64,000 nt of DNA from Clostridioides difficile CD160 (GCF_000449425.2 NZ_AVHW01000038.1:1-64000); one strand, 5' to 3'. Shown: positions 53,638 through 62,845, counted from the first letter of the stretch. Notes: generated from the sequence alone by a model not told the origin. Numbers and translations are program-made.

Positions 53638-53736
53638 GTGCAAGACCCTAAAGGTGTGATGATTGATATTATTGAATCAATACAGGTCAGCGAAAAATTT
53701 CGAGATAATTATAAAGTGGGAGAGACATTATCATGA
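53638..53736 (+). pseudogene. Fragment of a VOC/glyoxalase-type gene
   Basis: After the repair-gene stop the same frame reads SIVQDPKGVMIDIIESIQ, the typical last strand of a VOC domain (V-x-D-P-x-G-x-x-I-E/D). It ends at 53736, where its TGA overlaps the TetR ATG. Only about 33-38 residues remain, with no complete fold. It could be a remnant or a short translated linker; GAGGTG lies just before it. Confidence 0.5.
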
Positions 53737-54317
53737 AAAATGAAGAAGCTACACAAAAGACAACATCTGCTTTGTTGAAAATAGCAAGAAAGCATTTTAC
53801 AAAGCTTGGATACTTTGATGTATCACTAGAAAAAATTGCAGAAGAAAGTAATGTAACAAGAGGAGCCATATACCACCATTTCAAGAATAAAAAAGGGCTT
53901 TTTCTTGCTGTGCTGGATAATGTCCAAAAAGATGTTGCTAAACAAATAGAGAGAGAAGCACTTAAAAGTGATGATCTTTGGCAACAATTAATATTGGGAT
54001 GTCTGGGTTTTATAAAAGGTGCCAATGCAAAAGAATGTAGGAGGATATTGCTGGTAGATGCTCCAGTGGTAGTTGGTTGGGATGCGTGGAGAAAAGCTGA
54101 CCAAGAAAATTCAATGAATGTTTTACAAGAACATATTGATGACTTAAATGAACAAGGCTATTTAGAAAGAGATGTTGATACAAAATTAATGACATATTGT
54201 ATTTCTGGGGCATTAAATGAATTAGCCTTAAATTATTCATCAAATGAAGAAGTAGAAATTAATAATGAAATAAGCTTCACTATATCTCACATGGTTAGTG
54301 GATTTAGAAAAAAATAA
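53733..54317 (+). CDS. TetR-family transcriptional regulator
   Basis: A 194-residue regulator. The N-terminal HTH is LLKIARKHFTKLGYFDVSLEKIAEESNVTRGAIYHHF (about 10-47), the standard TetR pattern ending in YHHFKNKKGLF. A ligand-binding helical domain of about 140 residues follows. It is the last gene of the operon starting with the alkylation-repair gene. The inverted repeat in that operon's promoter is a good candidate operator, which would make it autoregulated. GGGAGAG precedes the start. Confidence 0.88.
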   Translation: MKNEEATQKTTSALLKIARKHFTKLGYFDVSLEKIAEESNVTRGAIYHHFKNKKGLFLAVLDNVQKDVAKQIEREALKSDDLWQQLILGCLGFIKGANAKECRRILLVDAPVVVGWDAWRKADQENSMNVLQEHIDDLNEQGYLERDVDTKLMTYCISGALNELALNYSSNEEVEINNEISFTISHMVSGFRKK

Positions 54318-54324
54318 ATAAAAA

Positions 54325-54352
54325 TAACTTCGAGCCATTTGGCTCGAAGTTA
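54325..54352. terminator. Hairpin terminator
   Basis: TAACTTCGAGCC and GGCTCGAAGTTA form a perfect 12-pair stem with a four-base loop between convergent TetR and DUF998 genes. The T run is better on the minus strand. Confidence 0.75.
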
Positions 54353-54470
54353 CTCGAAAATAGTATTTAAAGAATTACAATACGTTTTTGATGGTGTGTT
54401 AAAAATTTTTTGATAGTTTCTTATAATTAGACGTAATACACTTACTATCCTAATTTTTACATAATATTAA

Positions 54471-55088
54471 CTATCGAATCAATGCAAGATAGCCTAGTGG
54501 CAGATACATACATAATAGTGATAATCTTTGCCACAATCCCTCCAAAGATACAATCGTATTTTTATAACTCTGTTTATCTGCCATAATAAATAGTGTAAAG
54601 AATATGACTGCGAAAATAAAACAACAAATCGAAAAAATAGCAAATCCCATTCTTTCACTTTTAAAGGCATAAATACCTATCAAAAGTGGGGCAATAGTCA
54701 AGGTCACAAATCCAATAACAGAACCAAAGCCATGTATCTTTTCTGAAATAGTATTGAGGCTTTTTACTTCTCCAACAGAAAATAAACCAGAAAGAATACA
54801 ACCACCAACAGCATATGTAATTATCACAATAAATAATACTATCGAAATTATACTTGAAGATTTTGAAACAATCATATAAATTTTAAAATTACTTACCAAA
54901 AGGGTAATACCACAAACAACCAACCATATATTATAAACAGTATGTAATGGTGCATTATTATTTCCTAAGACACTCATAACCTGTGTTAAATGATTATATC
55001 CCTTATAGGTTGGTGCTATAATGAATGGAATAGCTAAATCAAGTAATAAAGCAATTGGTAAGAATATCAGTAAACTATTTTTCACCAT
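54471..55088 (-). CDS. DUF998 family membrane protein
   Basis: A 205-residue protein with about six transmembrane helices. The N-terminal loop IIAPTYKGYNHLTQVMSVLGN, with conserved Tyr and Ser, matches DUF998. The function is unknown. It overlaps the upstream AbrB-like gene by 14 bases, so it is translationally coupled to it. The pairing of a small AbrB regulator with DUF998 suggests dedicated control. Confidence 0.75.
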   Translation of the reverse strand: MVKNSLLIFLPIALLLDLAIPFIIAPTYKGYNHLTQVMSVLGNNNAPLHTVYNIWLVVCGITLLVSNFKIYMIVSKSSSIISIVLFIVIITYAVGGCILSGLFSVGEVKSLNTISEKIHGFGSVIGFVTLTIAPLLIGIYAFKSERMGFAIFSICCFIFAVIFFTLFIMADKQSYKNTIVSLEGLWQRLSLLCMYLPLGYLALIR

Positions 55089-55314
55089 CTATTGCACCAC
55101 TTAATCCACCAACCCCTTTTAAAATTTTGACAGCTAATTCTTTCATCACATCAGCTTTTACAATAGCTATTCCTTGTTCTTCGTCGCCAAGTACCAAAAG
55201 TGTATCTCCTGATTTAATATCAAAAATCTGTCTTGCTTCCTTTGGAATAACTATTTGTCCTTTTTCTCCAACTTTTACAGTTCCAAATATATGTTGCCCT
55301 TTTTTCATTTCCAT
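55075..55314 (-). CDS. AbrB/SpoVT-type DNA-binding protein
   Basis: About 79 residues. The swapped-hairpin domain FGTVKVGEKGQIVIPKEARQIFDIKSGDTLLVLGD is a textbook AbrB/SpoVT fold, followed by a short helical tail (MKELAVKILKGVGGL). Such proteins bind AT-rich DNA and act as transition-state regulators or local repressors. The start at 55314 (MEMKKGQ) follows GGAGAAATA; the longer frame from 55359 has no better site. It is co-transcribed with DUF998. Confidence 0.85.
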   Translation of the reverse strand: MEMKKGQHIFGTVKVGEKGQIVIPKEARQIFDIKSGDTLLVLGDEEQGIAIVKADVMKELAVKILKGVGGLSGAIDGEK

Positions 55315-55482
55315 ACTTATTTCTCCTATCATATTTTTTGTCATAGTCATACTTTTCATACTTATATGTAAAGTATAACTATGATAACAAGAGTTGTCAA
55401 GTTTTCATTGAGAATAGTATATAAATACATTCATTCATTTTATCTACTAAGAGTATCGTTATATATTTGTTGACTTATCTGA

Positions 55483-55734
55483 ACATATAATGTTAATGGT
55501 ATTAACTTAAAATGGGAAAAGGATGAAAATATATTAAGACTATATAGAAACAAATTATACTTCAAAAGTGAAAATAAAGAATTAAGCCCTTTTAAACCTG
55601 CTTCTGGTCTTGTTGTTAAATCAACAGATTCAGACATTTCTCAGATAAAATCTACCTACAGAGAAAAATGGGTGAACATTGGCTCTGAGCTTATTGGAAA
55701 AGAAACTGTATATTATTATAAATACACTTCTTAA
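55483..55734 (+). pseudogene. Degraded coding remnant, family unknown
   Basis: After a stop at 55480 a frame runs to 55734 and reads like genuine protein (for example NLKWEKDENILRLYRNK, ELSPFKPASGLVVKS, STYREKWVNIGSELI). It has no start codon with a ribosome site. The text is 3'-terminal in character, so it is probably the surviving end of a gene. I cannot assign a family. Confidence 0.4.
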
Positions 55735-55885
55735 AATATGTTGTAAATAGCATAAAGAAATGAATCCTTATAGTGGGATTCATTTCTTTACTAAAATACA
55801 TATGAATATCATTCTTGAATAGAGTAAGTTTAATTTGCAAAATATAAGTCTAAACATATAAACTTAATGACAAAGGAGACAAATT

Positions 55886-56665
55886 ATGAGTCATAAGAAC
55901 ATCGCAATTGTAACTGGTGCGAATAGTGGTTTTGGCAAAGAGTTTCTTAAATTATTAGTGAATGAAGAGGAAATAACAGAAATATGGGCAATTGCAAGAA
56001 ACAAAGAGCGATTAAATCAATTAATAGATGAATTTGGAAGTAAGGTAAAAATTTTTTCAAAAGATTTATCTAAACTAGAAGAAGTGAAAAAAATTGGTAC
56101 ATTTTTAAATAAAGAAGACATATGCATAAAATACCTTGTAAATAATGCAGGTTTTGCAAAATTCTGTTCATACAATGATTTGAGCATAGATGAATCTGTT
56201 AATATGATTGATTTAAACATTACAGCTGTTGTGGCAATGGGTCTTATATGTATCCCATATATGAAAAAGGGTAGTCATATCATAAATGTTTCTTCTCAAG
56301 CATCATTTCAACCATTACCATATCAAAACATTTATAGTTCAACTAAAGCATTTGTAAGAAATTATACAAGGGCATTGAATGTTGAACTTAAAGATAAAGG
56401 AATAAATGCAATTGCTGTATGTCCAGGGTGGATGAGTACCAATCTATTTGAAAGAGGGATAGTTAAAGCTAAAAAAGGGACAAAAAAATTCTCAGGTATA
56501 GTAACACCAGATGTTGTTGCTGTAAAAGCTTTGAAGGATACAAAGAAAAATAAAGATATTTCTGTATATGGTATCAATACAAAGTCCAGCCATTTACTAG
56601 CAAAACTATTGCCACAAAAGATGGTGATGAAGGTTTGGTTAAAACAACAGCATATCAAGGAATAA
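55886..56665 (+). CDS. Short-chain dehydrogenase/reductase (SDR)
   Basis: A 259-residue classical SDR. The nucleotide site is TGANSGFGKEFLK (near 10), NNAGFAKF is near 90, and the catalytic Ser is in INVSSQAS with Tyr/Lys in YSSTKAF (YxxxK as IYSSTK). PGWMSTNLF follows the active site. The C-terminus is basic and may touch the membrane. The substrate is unknown; the preference for NADP or NAD is unclear. AAAGGAG precedes the start. It is monocistronic, with a bidirectional terminator after it. Confidence 0.87.
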   Translation: MSHKNIAIVTGANSGFGKEFLKLLVNEEEITEIWAIARNKERLNQLIDEFGSKVKIFSKDLSKLEEVKKIGTFLNKEDICIKYLVNNAGFAKFCSYNDLSIDESVNMIDLNITAVVAMGLICIPYMKKGSHIINVSSQASFQPLPYQNIYSSTKAFVRNYTRALNVELKDKGINAIAVCPGWMSTNLFERGIVKAKKGTKKFSGIVTPDVVAVKALKDTKKNKDISVYGINTKSSHLLAKLLPQKMVMKVWLKQQHIKE

Positions 56666-56735
56666 GAAGCTTGTTTTTTGTTAATTATATATTTTTGTTA
56701 AAATTAAAAGACTATCTAGCTCTATTTAGCTTAAA

Positions 56736-56778
56736 AAAGAGTAGAGTACAAAGCGATTGTTTGTACCTTACTCTTTAA
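56736..56778. terminator. Bidirectional terminator
   Basis: AAAGAGTA-GA-GTACAAA pairs with TTTGTAC-CT-TACTCTTT (about 56736-56753 with 56760-56776) between the convergent SDR and MerR genes. Confidence 0.85.
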
Positions 56779-56805
56779 AATATTGTCCAATTATATAAGC
56801 TAAAG

Positions 56806-57624
56806 TTATATTTTTTTAACTGGAAAGCATACCTCTGTTACCCAATTATCAGGATTATTATCATTACCAGGTCCTATATGATAAATATTAAACATAGAGC
56901 CATCCATCTCATAATTATTGTCTGATATCCAATTACCAATAGCCTCAGAAGTATCTATAAGTTGATTGAAGTTTCCTTTGACTATGGCAGTTGCCGCAGT
57001 CACGCTTGGTACAGTCTTAAATCTAACATGCTCAGTGTCTTTATACTTTCCAGATACAGCAACTTGTACTTCAACATCGACATAATCTTCCTGATATCCT
57101 GTATCATAAAAGACAGCTCTAGAATGATTAGGAGATTCAATTTGAATATTTTGCTCTTTTGTCTCTGAGAATGATTGATGCCATAAGAGTCCTTCATCTT
57201 TGTAAGCTGATATGATTTTTCTAAGTGTCATCATATATTTTGGTGGAAAATTCTTTATAGTTACATCATAACTGTTCATATTATCATTTCCTTCAATTCT
57301 TTTAATAGTAGTTTCTATTTTAAGTATCTTTTTCTGTATATCTTCTAATTGTTCTTTCACTTGTGAGTGATGGATATTTAGATATTTTATTAGGCTTTTT
57401 TTATCGTTGTATTCTGTTAAAATTTCTTTTATAGAATACAAGCTAAAACCCATATCTTTTAGTGCGTGGATTCTATTTGCAGTTGAAAGCTGGTCTGCAC
57501 TATAGTATCTATATCCATTAGCTTTATTTGTATGACTTGGTGTCAAAAGTCCAATTTCATCATAATGACGTAGCATACGAATACTAATTTTACTTAGTTT
57601 TGAGAAGTCTCCTATCTTAAACAT
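56806..57624 (-). CDS. MerR-family regulator with GyrI-like effector domain (BmrR type)
   Basis: A 272-residue regulator. The N-terminal MerR HTH reads MFKIGDFSKLSKISIRMLRH and YDEIGLLTPSHTNKANGYRYY. A coiled-coil linker runs about 75-110. The C-terminal domain (about 118-270) is GyrI/AraC-effector-like (MTLRKIISAYKDEG; VTEVCFPVKK). BmrR-type proteins bind drugs and twist a 19-bp-spaced promoter into activity. Exactly such a promoter lies upstream of its own gene. There is no adjacent pump except genes further left, so the target may be itself or distant. Confidence 0.85.
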   Translation of the reverse strand: MFKIGDFSKLSKISIRMLRHYDEIGLLTPSHTNKANGYRYYSADQLSTANRIHALKDMGFSLYSIKEILTEYNDKKSLIKYLNIHHSQVKEQLEDIQKKILKIETTIKRIEGNDNMNSYDVTIKNFPPKYMMTLRKIISAYKDEGLLWHQSFSETKEQNIQIESPNHSRAVFYDTGYQEDYVDVEVQVAVSGKYKDTEHVRFKTVPSVTAATAIVKGNFNQLIDTSEAIGNWISDNNYEMDGSMFNIYHIGPGNDNNPDNWVTEVCFPVKKI

Positions 57625-57665
57625 GTCTAAGCCTCCTTTTATAAAGGTGTTTTTGTCTTACTATT

Positions 57666-57696
57666 AATATAAACCATGTCATAATGTTAGAGTCAA
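57666..57696 (-). promoter_or_regulatory. MerR-type promoter with 19-bp spacer
   Basis: On the minus strand TTGACT (57691-57696) and TATATT (57666-57671) are separated by 19 bases, the hallmark over-long spacer of MerR-activated promoters. It lies 42 bases before the MerR gene, consistent with autoregulation. Confidence 0.65.
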
Positions 57697-57707
57697 CTAA
57701 AATCATG

Positions 57708-57746
57708 TTGACATATCTTAAAAAATACTATACTGAACATGTTCAG
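57708..57746 (+). promoter_or_regulatory. Promoter overlapping the palindrome CTGAACATGTTCAG
   Basis: TTGACA (57708-57713) and TATACT (57729-57734) have a 15-base spacer. The perfect 14-bp palindrome CTGAACATGTTCAG (57733-57746) lies over the start site. It is a classic TetR-type operator placed in front of the broken TetR gene at 57792. Confidence 0.65.
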
Positions 57747-57791
57747 AATTAAAAATGATACATGTATTGGAGGTATATGCTGGAGGCTGTT

Positions 57792-58013
57792 ATGAAAAGT
57801 AATGATAAAGATGCAAGAGAACGCATAATTGAAGTTACATTGAATATTTTGGATGAGGTAGATGATATTGAGAAGGTTACAGTTTGACAAATTGTTGAGC
57901 GTGCAAATGTCGGGGTTGGTCTAATAAATTATCATTTTAAAACTAAGGACAATTTTACAGGTGTATTTTTAGTGATTTCAATAGTTCTTTTAATTATGTA
58001 TGCAAAAAAATAA
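57792..58013 (+). pseudogene. Truncated TetR-family regulator with premature stop
   Basis: The frame opens with MKSNDKDARERIIEVTLNIL and continues as a TetR HTH (VERANVGVGLINYHFKTKDNF). It is cut by TGA at 57885-57887, where a CGA arginine codon would fit. After the HTH the frame ends at 58013 without a ligand-binding domain. GGAGG precedes the start. Both the nonsense codon and the missing C-terminal half show it is dead, although its operator-promoter persists. Confidence 0.75.
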
Positions 58014-58064
58014 TAGTATCATTAAAAATAAATAATACAATCAATCATTATTAATAGATAAAAC

Positions 58065-58106
58065 GTCAGAAATTCTAAAGACTAGAGCTTTTAGAATTTC
58101 TGATGC
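58065..58106. terminator. Hairpin terminator
   Basis: TCAGAAATTCTAAAG and CTTTTAGAATTTCTGA form a stem of about 15 pairs (58066-58080 with 58088-58103) between the TetR remnant and the peptidase gene. Confidence 0.7.
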
Positions 58107-58235
58107 TTTATTAGCGTATTTTATTAAACAGTAATTATGTTGTTAGTATTAATTATTAAATAGTAATTGTGTATTTAGTATTAATGAGTATCAAAATTAG
58201 TATTATATTTAGTATTGTAAATTTAGTACCATAGA

Positions 58236-59978
58236 TTAAGACGCATTTTTTAGTTCAAGTGGATTATCTATGCCAAAATAATCATATAAAGCAGAACTTA
58301 TTTCTTCTAAATTTCCATTTTGGAATGGTAATTGTAAATTTACCTTTTCTACTACATCTTTAAATCCAGAATCTGTATTTTGATTTAAAAAATCCATGTA
58401 CACATCAACCGCTTTTCTATAATCATCTTGTGACAATTGCCATATCTGAAGTGATATATCAGATGCAAGACCATAGCTCAGGTAGTAAAATGGAACTTGG
58501 AAGTTGTGAGATACAAGTATCCAAAAAGGAGCATTCCTTTCTTTAAGTACATTGCTAGAGACTCCATATTCTTCTTCTAAGTCAAAAAATAATTTATTTA
58601 TATCATTTAAGCTCATGTATGGGTTTTTGTATATAATCTCTTGAAATTCATCATAAAGGCAAGCATCAATAATAGTGTTTAGAACAATTGATAAGTGTTC
58701 TTTTTTTATAGCCTCAGATTTTTTACCAAAAAAATCATCAAAATACTTGTAAAATAAAATTTCTAAAGATGTTGAATGAACTTCGCATATATCTATACTT
58801 GGCTGTATCTTGTTGTTAAGGTTAATACTGTTGTAGTAATTATAAAAATGACCAAACTCATGAGCAAAACTAGTGACACCTAAAAAAGAATTGTCCCATG
58901 TATTAAATAAAAAAGGTGCTTTATACTTAGTTATATAAGTAGTGTATCCTCCAGGAGATTTATTCTTTCCAGAAGAATAATCATACAAGTCATATTTTTT
59001 CATATAGCTGAAACCATCTTTTAATTTTGGTGATATATCTTCAAGTACCTTGTCAAATTTCCTAAATGAACGATTTTTATATACTTTAGTGTAGATAGAA
59101 GGATCAGAAGGTCTTGATGAAATCTCTCTATATAATGGAACTATGTACTCTTTTACATCTTTTCTGAAATTTTTCGCTTCTTCCTGAGAATAATCTTTAT
59201 TTAAGTTCATATAAGCATAATCTATATAATTTTTAAATCCTAGTTTACTTGCTATTTCAGTTCTTGTCTGGATAAGTTCTAAATAAATATTGCCAAATAT
59301 AGGGTTGTATTTTTTTAAGTAATCTGAATAAATCTTTACATATTCTTCTGGGTTAAGGTTTGGTGTTGATAAGGCTTCTTCAAAATCTGTCTCTATACCA
59401 TCTATTGGTACTGTTGACTTAGATAGCAAGTCTTCATATTTTACAACTAGGTCTTGTTCTTTTTTAAGCAGATTTTCAACTTCTTTAGAATTAAGTTTTC
59501 CAATATTTTTTAGATAATTGAACGTATCTTTCCCAAGTTCTTTTTCTAGTTCTTTAGAAAACTTAGAAGTTACAAATATATCTTGAAAATCTTTGTACGC
59601 CATGTCAACATCTACTGATTTACTCATAAGATATTTATATTCTTTAGAGTAAAATTCATCGGATGAGTCTATATTATTTCTGATTTTTGCTATAGTAAGT
59701 GTACTGTAAAAATCCTGATAAATCTTATCAACATCGTTAAATAAATTTAATTGTTCTTTAGCAGTTTTAGATGTTAAAAGTTTGTCGTTATATGTGTTAA
59801 TATTTTCGCAAATTGATTTTATATCTGGACGCTTATATTCCATTTTTTCAAAGGGAATAGTTCCTCTAACTGAATCTTTTTTTGAGTTATTAGTATAATT
59901 TCTTATGTATGATGCAAATATAATAAAAACTGCAATTAAAATTAGAGAAACAAGTATTTTTTTCTTGGATTTAACCAT
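58236..59978 (-). CDS. M3-family oligoendopeptidase, membrane-anchored or secreted
   Basis: A 580-residue zinc peptidase. The catalytic site FAHEFGHFYNYY (HEFGH at 373-377) and the downstream Glu in DICEVHSTSLEIL are those of the M3/PepF family, which cuts short peptides. Unlike cytoplasmic PepF it begins with a basic stretch and a hydrophobic segment (KKKILVSLILIAVFIIFASYI, residues 5-25) without a lipobox, so it is exported or anchored outside. Residues 45-200 form the helical PepF-type N-domain. It is monocistronic, with AGGAGGAT-type sequence upstream of the start. Confidence 0.85.
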   Translation of the reverse strand: MVKSKKKILVSLILIAVFIIFASYIRNYTNNSKKDSVRGTIPFEKMEYKRPDIKSICENINTYNDKLLTSKTAKEQLNLFNDVDKIYQDFYSTLTIAKIRNNIDSSDEFYSKEYKYLMSKSVDVDMAYKDFQDIFVTSKFSKELEKELGKDTFNYLKNIGKLNSKEVENLLKKEQDLVVKYEDLLSKSTVPIDGIETDFEEALSTPNLNPEEYVKIYSDYLKKYNPIFGNIYLELIQTRTEIASKLGFKNYIDYAYMNLNKDYSQEEAKNFRKDVKEYIVPLYREISSRPSDPSIYTKVYKNRSFRKFDKVLEDISPKLKDGFSYMKKYDLYDYSSGKNKSPGGYTTYITKYKAPFLFNTWDNSFLGVTSFAHEFGHFYNYYNSINLNNKIQPSIDICEVHSTSLEILFYKYFDDFFGKKSEAIKKEHLSIVLNTIIDACLYDEFQEIIYKNPYMSLNDINKLFFDLEEEYGVSSNVLKERNAPFWILVSHNFQVPFYYLSYGLASDISLQIWQLSQDDYRKAVDVYMDFLNQNTDSGFKDVVEKVNLQLPFQNGNLEEISSALYDYFGIDNPLELKNAS

Positions 59979-60406
59979 AAAAATCCTCCAATCATGGATA
60001 TAGTTATTAATTATTTTACTATATTAAATATAAAAAATGCATGTTAAGAAAATTTAACATAAAAATATATACAAGATTATAGATAATATAAAAAATTTAA
60101 CTTCAAAAAAGTATATGAAATTTACACTGATAAAATGATAAATAAATTTTAAGTACAAAAAAGTAAAAGCTATGATAGTTTTAGACCTCTTACATGTAAA
60201 AAATATAGATGTTTTTGGTATAATTTAAATTAAAAGATATATATAAAAATTTGCAATATTCTAAACGGGAATTATAAAAATTCATATCATTGTCTTTATA
60301 CAATATTTATACTATAATAGAATAATAATTTAGAGGAAAGCTCTAAAAATAAACAAATTAAGGGTCTTAACAGTAGTGATTTTATGTTAAGGAGGTATAA
60401 AGAAAG
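59979..60406. other. Divergent spacer upstream of ktrB
   Basis: A 428-base spacer. A promoter TTGTCT (60290-60295), 17 bases, TATAAT (60313-60318) drives ktrB. The leader contains a small hairpin TTTAGAG-GAAAG-CTCTAAA (about 60331-60349). I do not see the large c-di-AMP riboswitch found before some ktr genes. Confidence 0.55.
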
Positions 60407-61782
60407 TTGAAAACAATAGTTAGAAGACTTATTCTCTACGCAGATGGAATGCGACCTACTCAAATAATGGTATCTGGGTTTGCTGCTATTATTGTAATTG
60501 GAGCATTGTTGTTGACACTCCCGATAGCGTCACAGAGTAGAGAAAGTATAGGGTTATTGAATGCTCTATTTACGGCTACCTCAGCGGTTTGTGTCACTGG
60601 TCTAGTTATGGTAGATACAGCAACTTATTGGAGTTTATTTGGACAGATAGTTATAATAACATTGATACAAATTGGTGGACTTGGATTTATGACCGTAGCC
60701 ACAATGTTTTCACTTATGGCACGAAAAAAAATACAATTAAGAGAAAGGTTATTAATACAAGAATCGTTAAATCAAGCTGATTTGTCGGGTCTTGTAAAAC
60801 TTACAAGATTTGTATTAATAATAACTATAACAATAGAAGGAATAGGAGCATTGATTTTGTCAACTGTCTTTATTCCGCAATTTGGTTTATCTAGAGGTAT
60901 ATGGTATAGTGTATTTCACGCAATATCAGCGTTTTGTAATGCCGGATTTGATTTGATGGGAAGTGTAACGGACCATTTACATCGCTAAATTCTTATGTAA
61001 ATAACTTTACAGTATCAATGACTATTTCTTCACTTATAGTGCTTGGAGGGCTAGGATTCCCAGTTGTACTTGATATTGTAAGAAAAAGAAGATTATCAAA
61101 ATTAAATGTGCATTCTAAAGTTGTCTTATTTTCAACTGCGACACTTATTATAGTCGGTGCATTATTTATTTTTCTTATAGAATTTAATCAAAAAGCTACT
61201 ATGGCGGACTTGCCTTTAAAAGGAAAAGTATTGTCAGCAATATTTCAATCAGTAACGGCAAGAACCGCTGGTTTTAATACACTTGATTTAGCTACTTTAC
61301 AAGAAAGTAGTATATTTATAATGATAATTTTGATGTTTATTGGAGCATCACCTGCATCTACTGGTGGAGGTATAAAAACTACGACACTGGCTGTTTTAAT
61401 AATTACTGTTAGAAGCTTTATATCAGGAAAATCAGATATAGAAGCTTTTGAAAGAAGATTAGCTCCAGCAACTATAAAAAAATCGCTAGGTATATTTGTA
61501 ATTAGTATATCAGCAGTTATTTTTGGAACTTTGATTATTTCAATAACTCAGCCTAATTTTACACTAGTTCAATCTGCATTTGAGGTTACATCAGCACTTG
61601 CTACAGTTGGTTCAAGTTTAGCTGGAAGTCCAAACCTAAATGCTTTAGGAAAGATAATAATTATAATCTTTATGTTTATGGGTAGAGTTGGTTCTCTTAC
61701 TTTATTTATGGCTATACTTTCTGGAGGTAGAAGAAAGAGTCAACCAGTTAGATATGCAGAAGGCAAGATTATGGTTGGTTAA
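60407..61782 (+). pseudogene. ktrB: KtrB/TrkH-type potassium channel subunit, interrupted by -1 frameshift
   Basis: Membrane translocation subunit of the KtrAB potassium uptake system. The first frame (to 60988) holds pore loops 1 and 2 (TATSAVCVTGL; AFCNAGFDLMG). The second (from about 60971) holds pore loops 3 and 4 (SVTARTAGFNT; TSALATVGSSL). One G is missing at 60970-60971: restoring ACGGGACC gives VTGPFTSLNSYVNNFTVSM and joins them into about 458 residues, the normal KtrB length. Everything else is intact, so this is either a fresh mutation or a sequencing error. The start is TTG 60407 after AAGGAGG. The KtrA gene follows. Confidence 0.87.
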
Positions 61783-62041
61783 GATATAAATTAGTAGTAT
61801 AAATTTATTAATGATGTATAGAAACTAGTACTACAAATTTATTAATAAAGTAGATGAACTTAGGTATAATCATATGAACAAATAAATTTGATTAATAAAT
61901 AAAATATAAATAAAAATGGTAAGTAAAAATTAAACTAATCTATGTATATATATAAATCGTATATTATATATAAAATTTATATGTATAAAAATTAATTTAA
62001 AAGATATTATACAAATCGTGTATTAGGGAGGAAGTTTCGAG

Positions 62042-62713
62042 ATGAAGCAATATATAGTCATTGGGTGTGGGAGATTTGGAAGTTCCGTTGCATCTACTAT
62101 GCATCTTTTAGGACATCAAGTAATGGCAATAGACAAAAATGAAGATTCAGTTCAAAGTGTATCTGACAAGGTAACTCACTCACTTATAGTAGATGTTACT
62201 GATGAACAAGCATTAAGATCATTAGGTTTAGGTAACTTTGATGTGGCAGTAGTTGCAATAGGTTCTGATATAAGAGCATCTATAATGGCGACTCTTATAG
62301 CTAAAGAAATGGGTGTAGAGTTGATAATATGTAAGGCAAAGGATGAACTACAAGCTAAAGTACTTTATAAAATTGGTGCAGACAGAGTTGTATTCCCAGA
62401 AAGAGATATGGGAGTAAGAGTTGCACACAATTTAGTTTCTGATAACATATTAGACCATATAGAGCTTGACCCAGAGTATTCAATTGTTGAAATCGTAACT
62501 CCAAATATTTGGGTTGGAAAGACTCTAGTAGAGCTTGAATTAAGAGCTAGATATGAGATAACTGTACTTGCTATAAAGACAGGTAAAAATATAAATGTTA
62601 CACCTTCTCCAGACGAGGAACTTACAGCTGGAAGTATTCTAGTTATAATTGGTCAAAATACTAGTATAACAGCCATAACATCTGGAGATAAGGGGATAAT
62701 TAGAAGAAGATAA
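62042..62713 (+). CDS. ktrA: KtrA/TrkA potassium uptake regulatory subunit
   Basis: A 223-residue cytoplasmic RCK protein. The Rossmann motif VIGCGRFGSSVA (about 5-16) and acidic AIDKNEDSV bind nucleotide (ATP/ADP or NAD). The RCK_C domain (about 135-223) is the c-di-AMP-binding type in Firmicutes. It forms an octameric ring gating KtrB. GGGAGG precedes the start. The gap to ktrB is 259 bases and AT-rich, so it may have its own promoter. Confidence 0.9.
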   Translation: MKQYIVIGCGRFGSSVASTMHLLGHQVMAIDKNEDSVQSVSDKVTHSLIVDVTDEQALRSLGLGNFDVAVVAIGSDIRASIMATLIAKEMGVELIICKAKDELQAKVLYKIGADRVVFPERDMGVRVAHNLVSDNILDHIELDPEYSIVEIVTPNIWVGKTLVELELRARYEITVLAIKTGKNINVTPSPDEELTAGSILVIIGQNTSITAITSGDKGIIRRR

Positions 62714-62749
62714 TTTATTATTTAATATATATTTAATTGCAATAAAAGT

Positions 62750-62796
62750 AGATAGTATCATATAATTATGAATAGTTATATGATACTATTTTTATT
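62750..62796 (+). terminator. Intrinsic terminator
   Basis: AGATAGTATCATATAA (62750-62764) pairs with TTATATGATACTATTTTTATTT (62777-62796), just after ktrA. Confidence 0.85.
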
Positions 62797-62845
62797 TAAT
62801 CAAAAGTAGGATTTAGATAAATATGATTTTAATTAAAAGTAAGGT

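Noticed and set aside
55055-55378. Plus-strand ORF opposite the AbrB-like gene
   Set aside because: It is antisense to a well-supported AbrB domain and lacks a ribosome site.
59979-60406. c-di-AMP (ydaO-type) riboswitch upstream of ktrB
   Set aside because: Only a small hairpin is visible; the conserved long aptamer is not present by eye.
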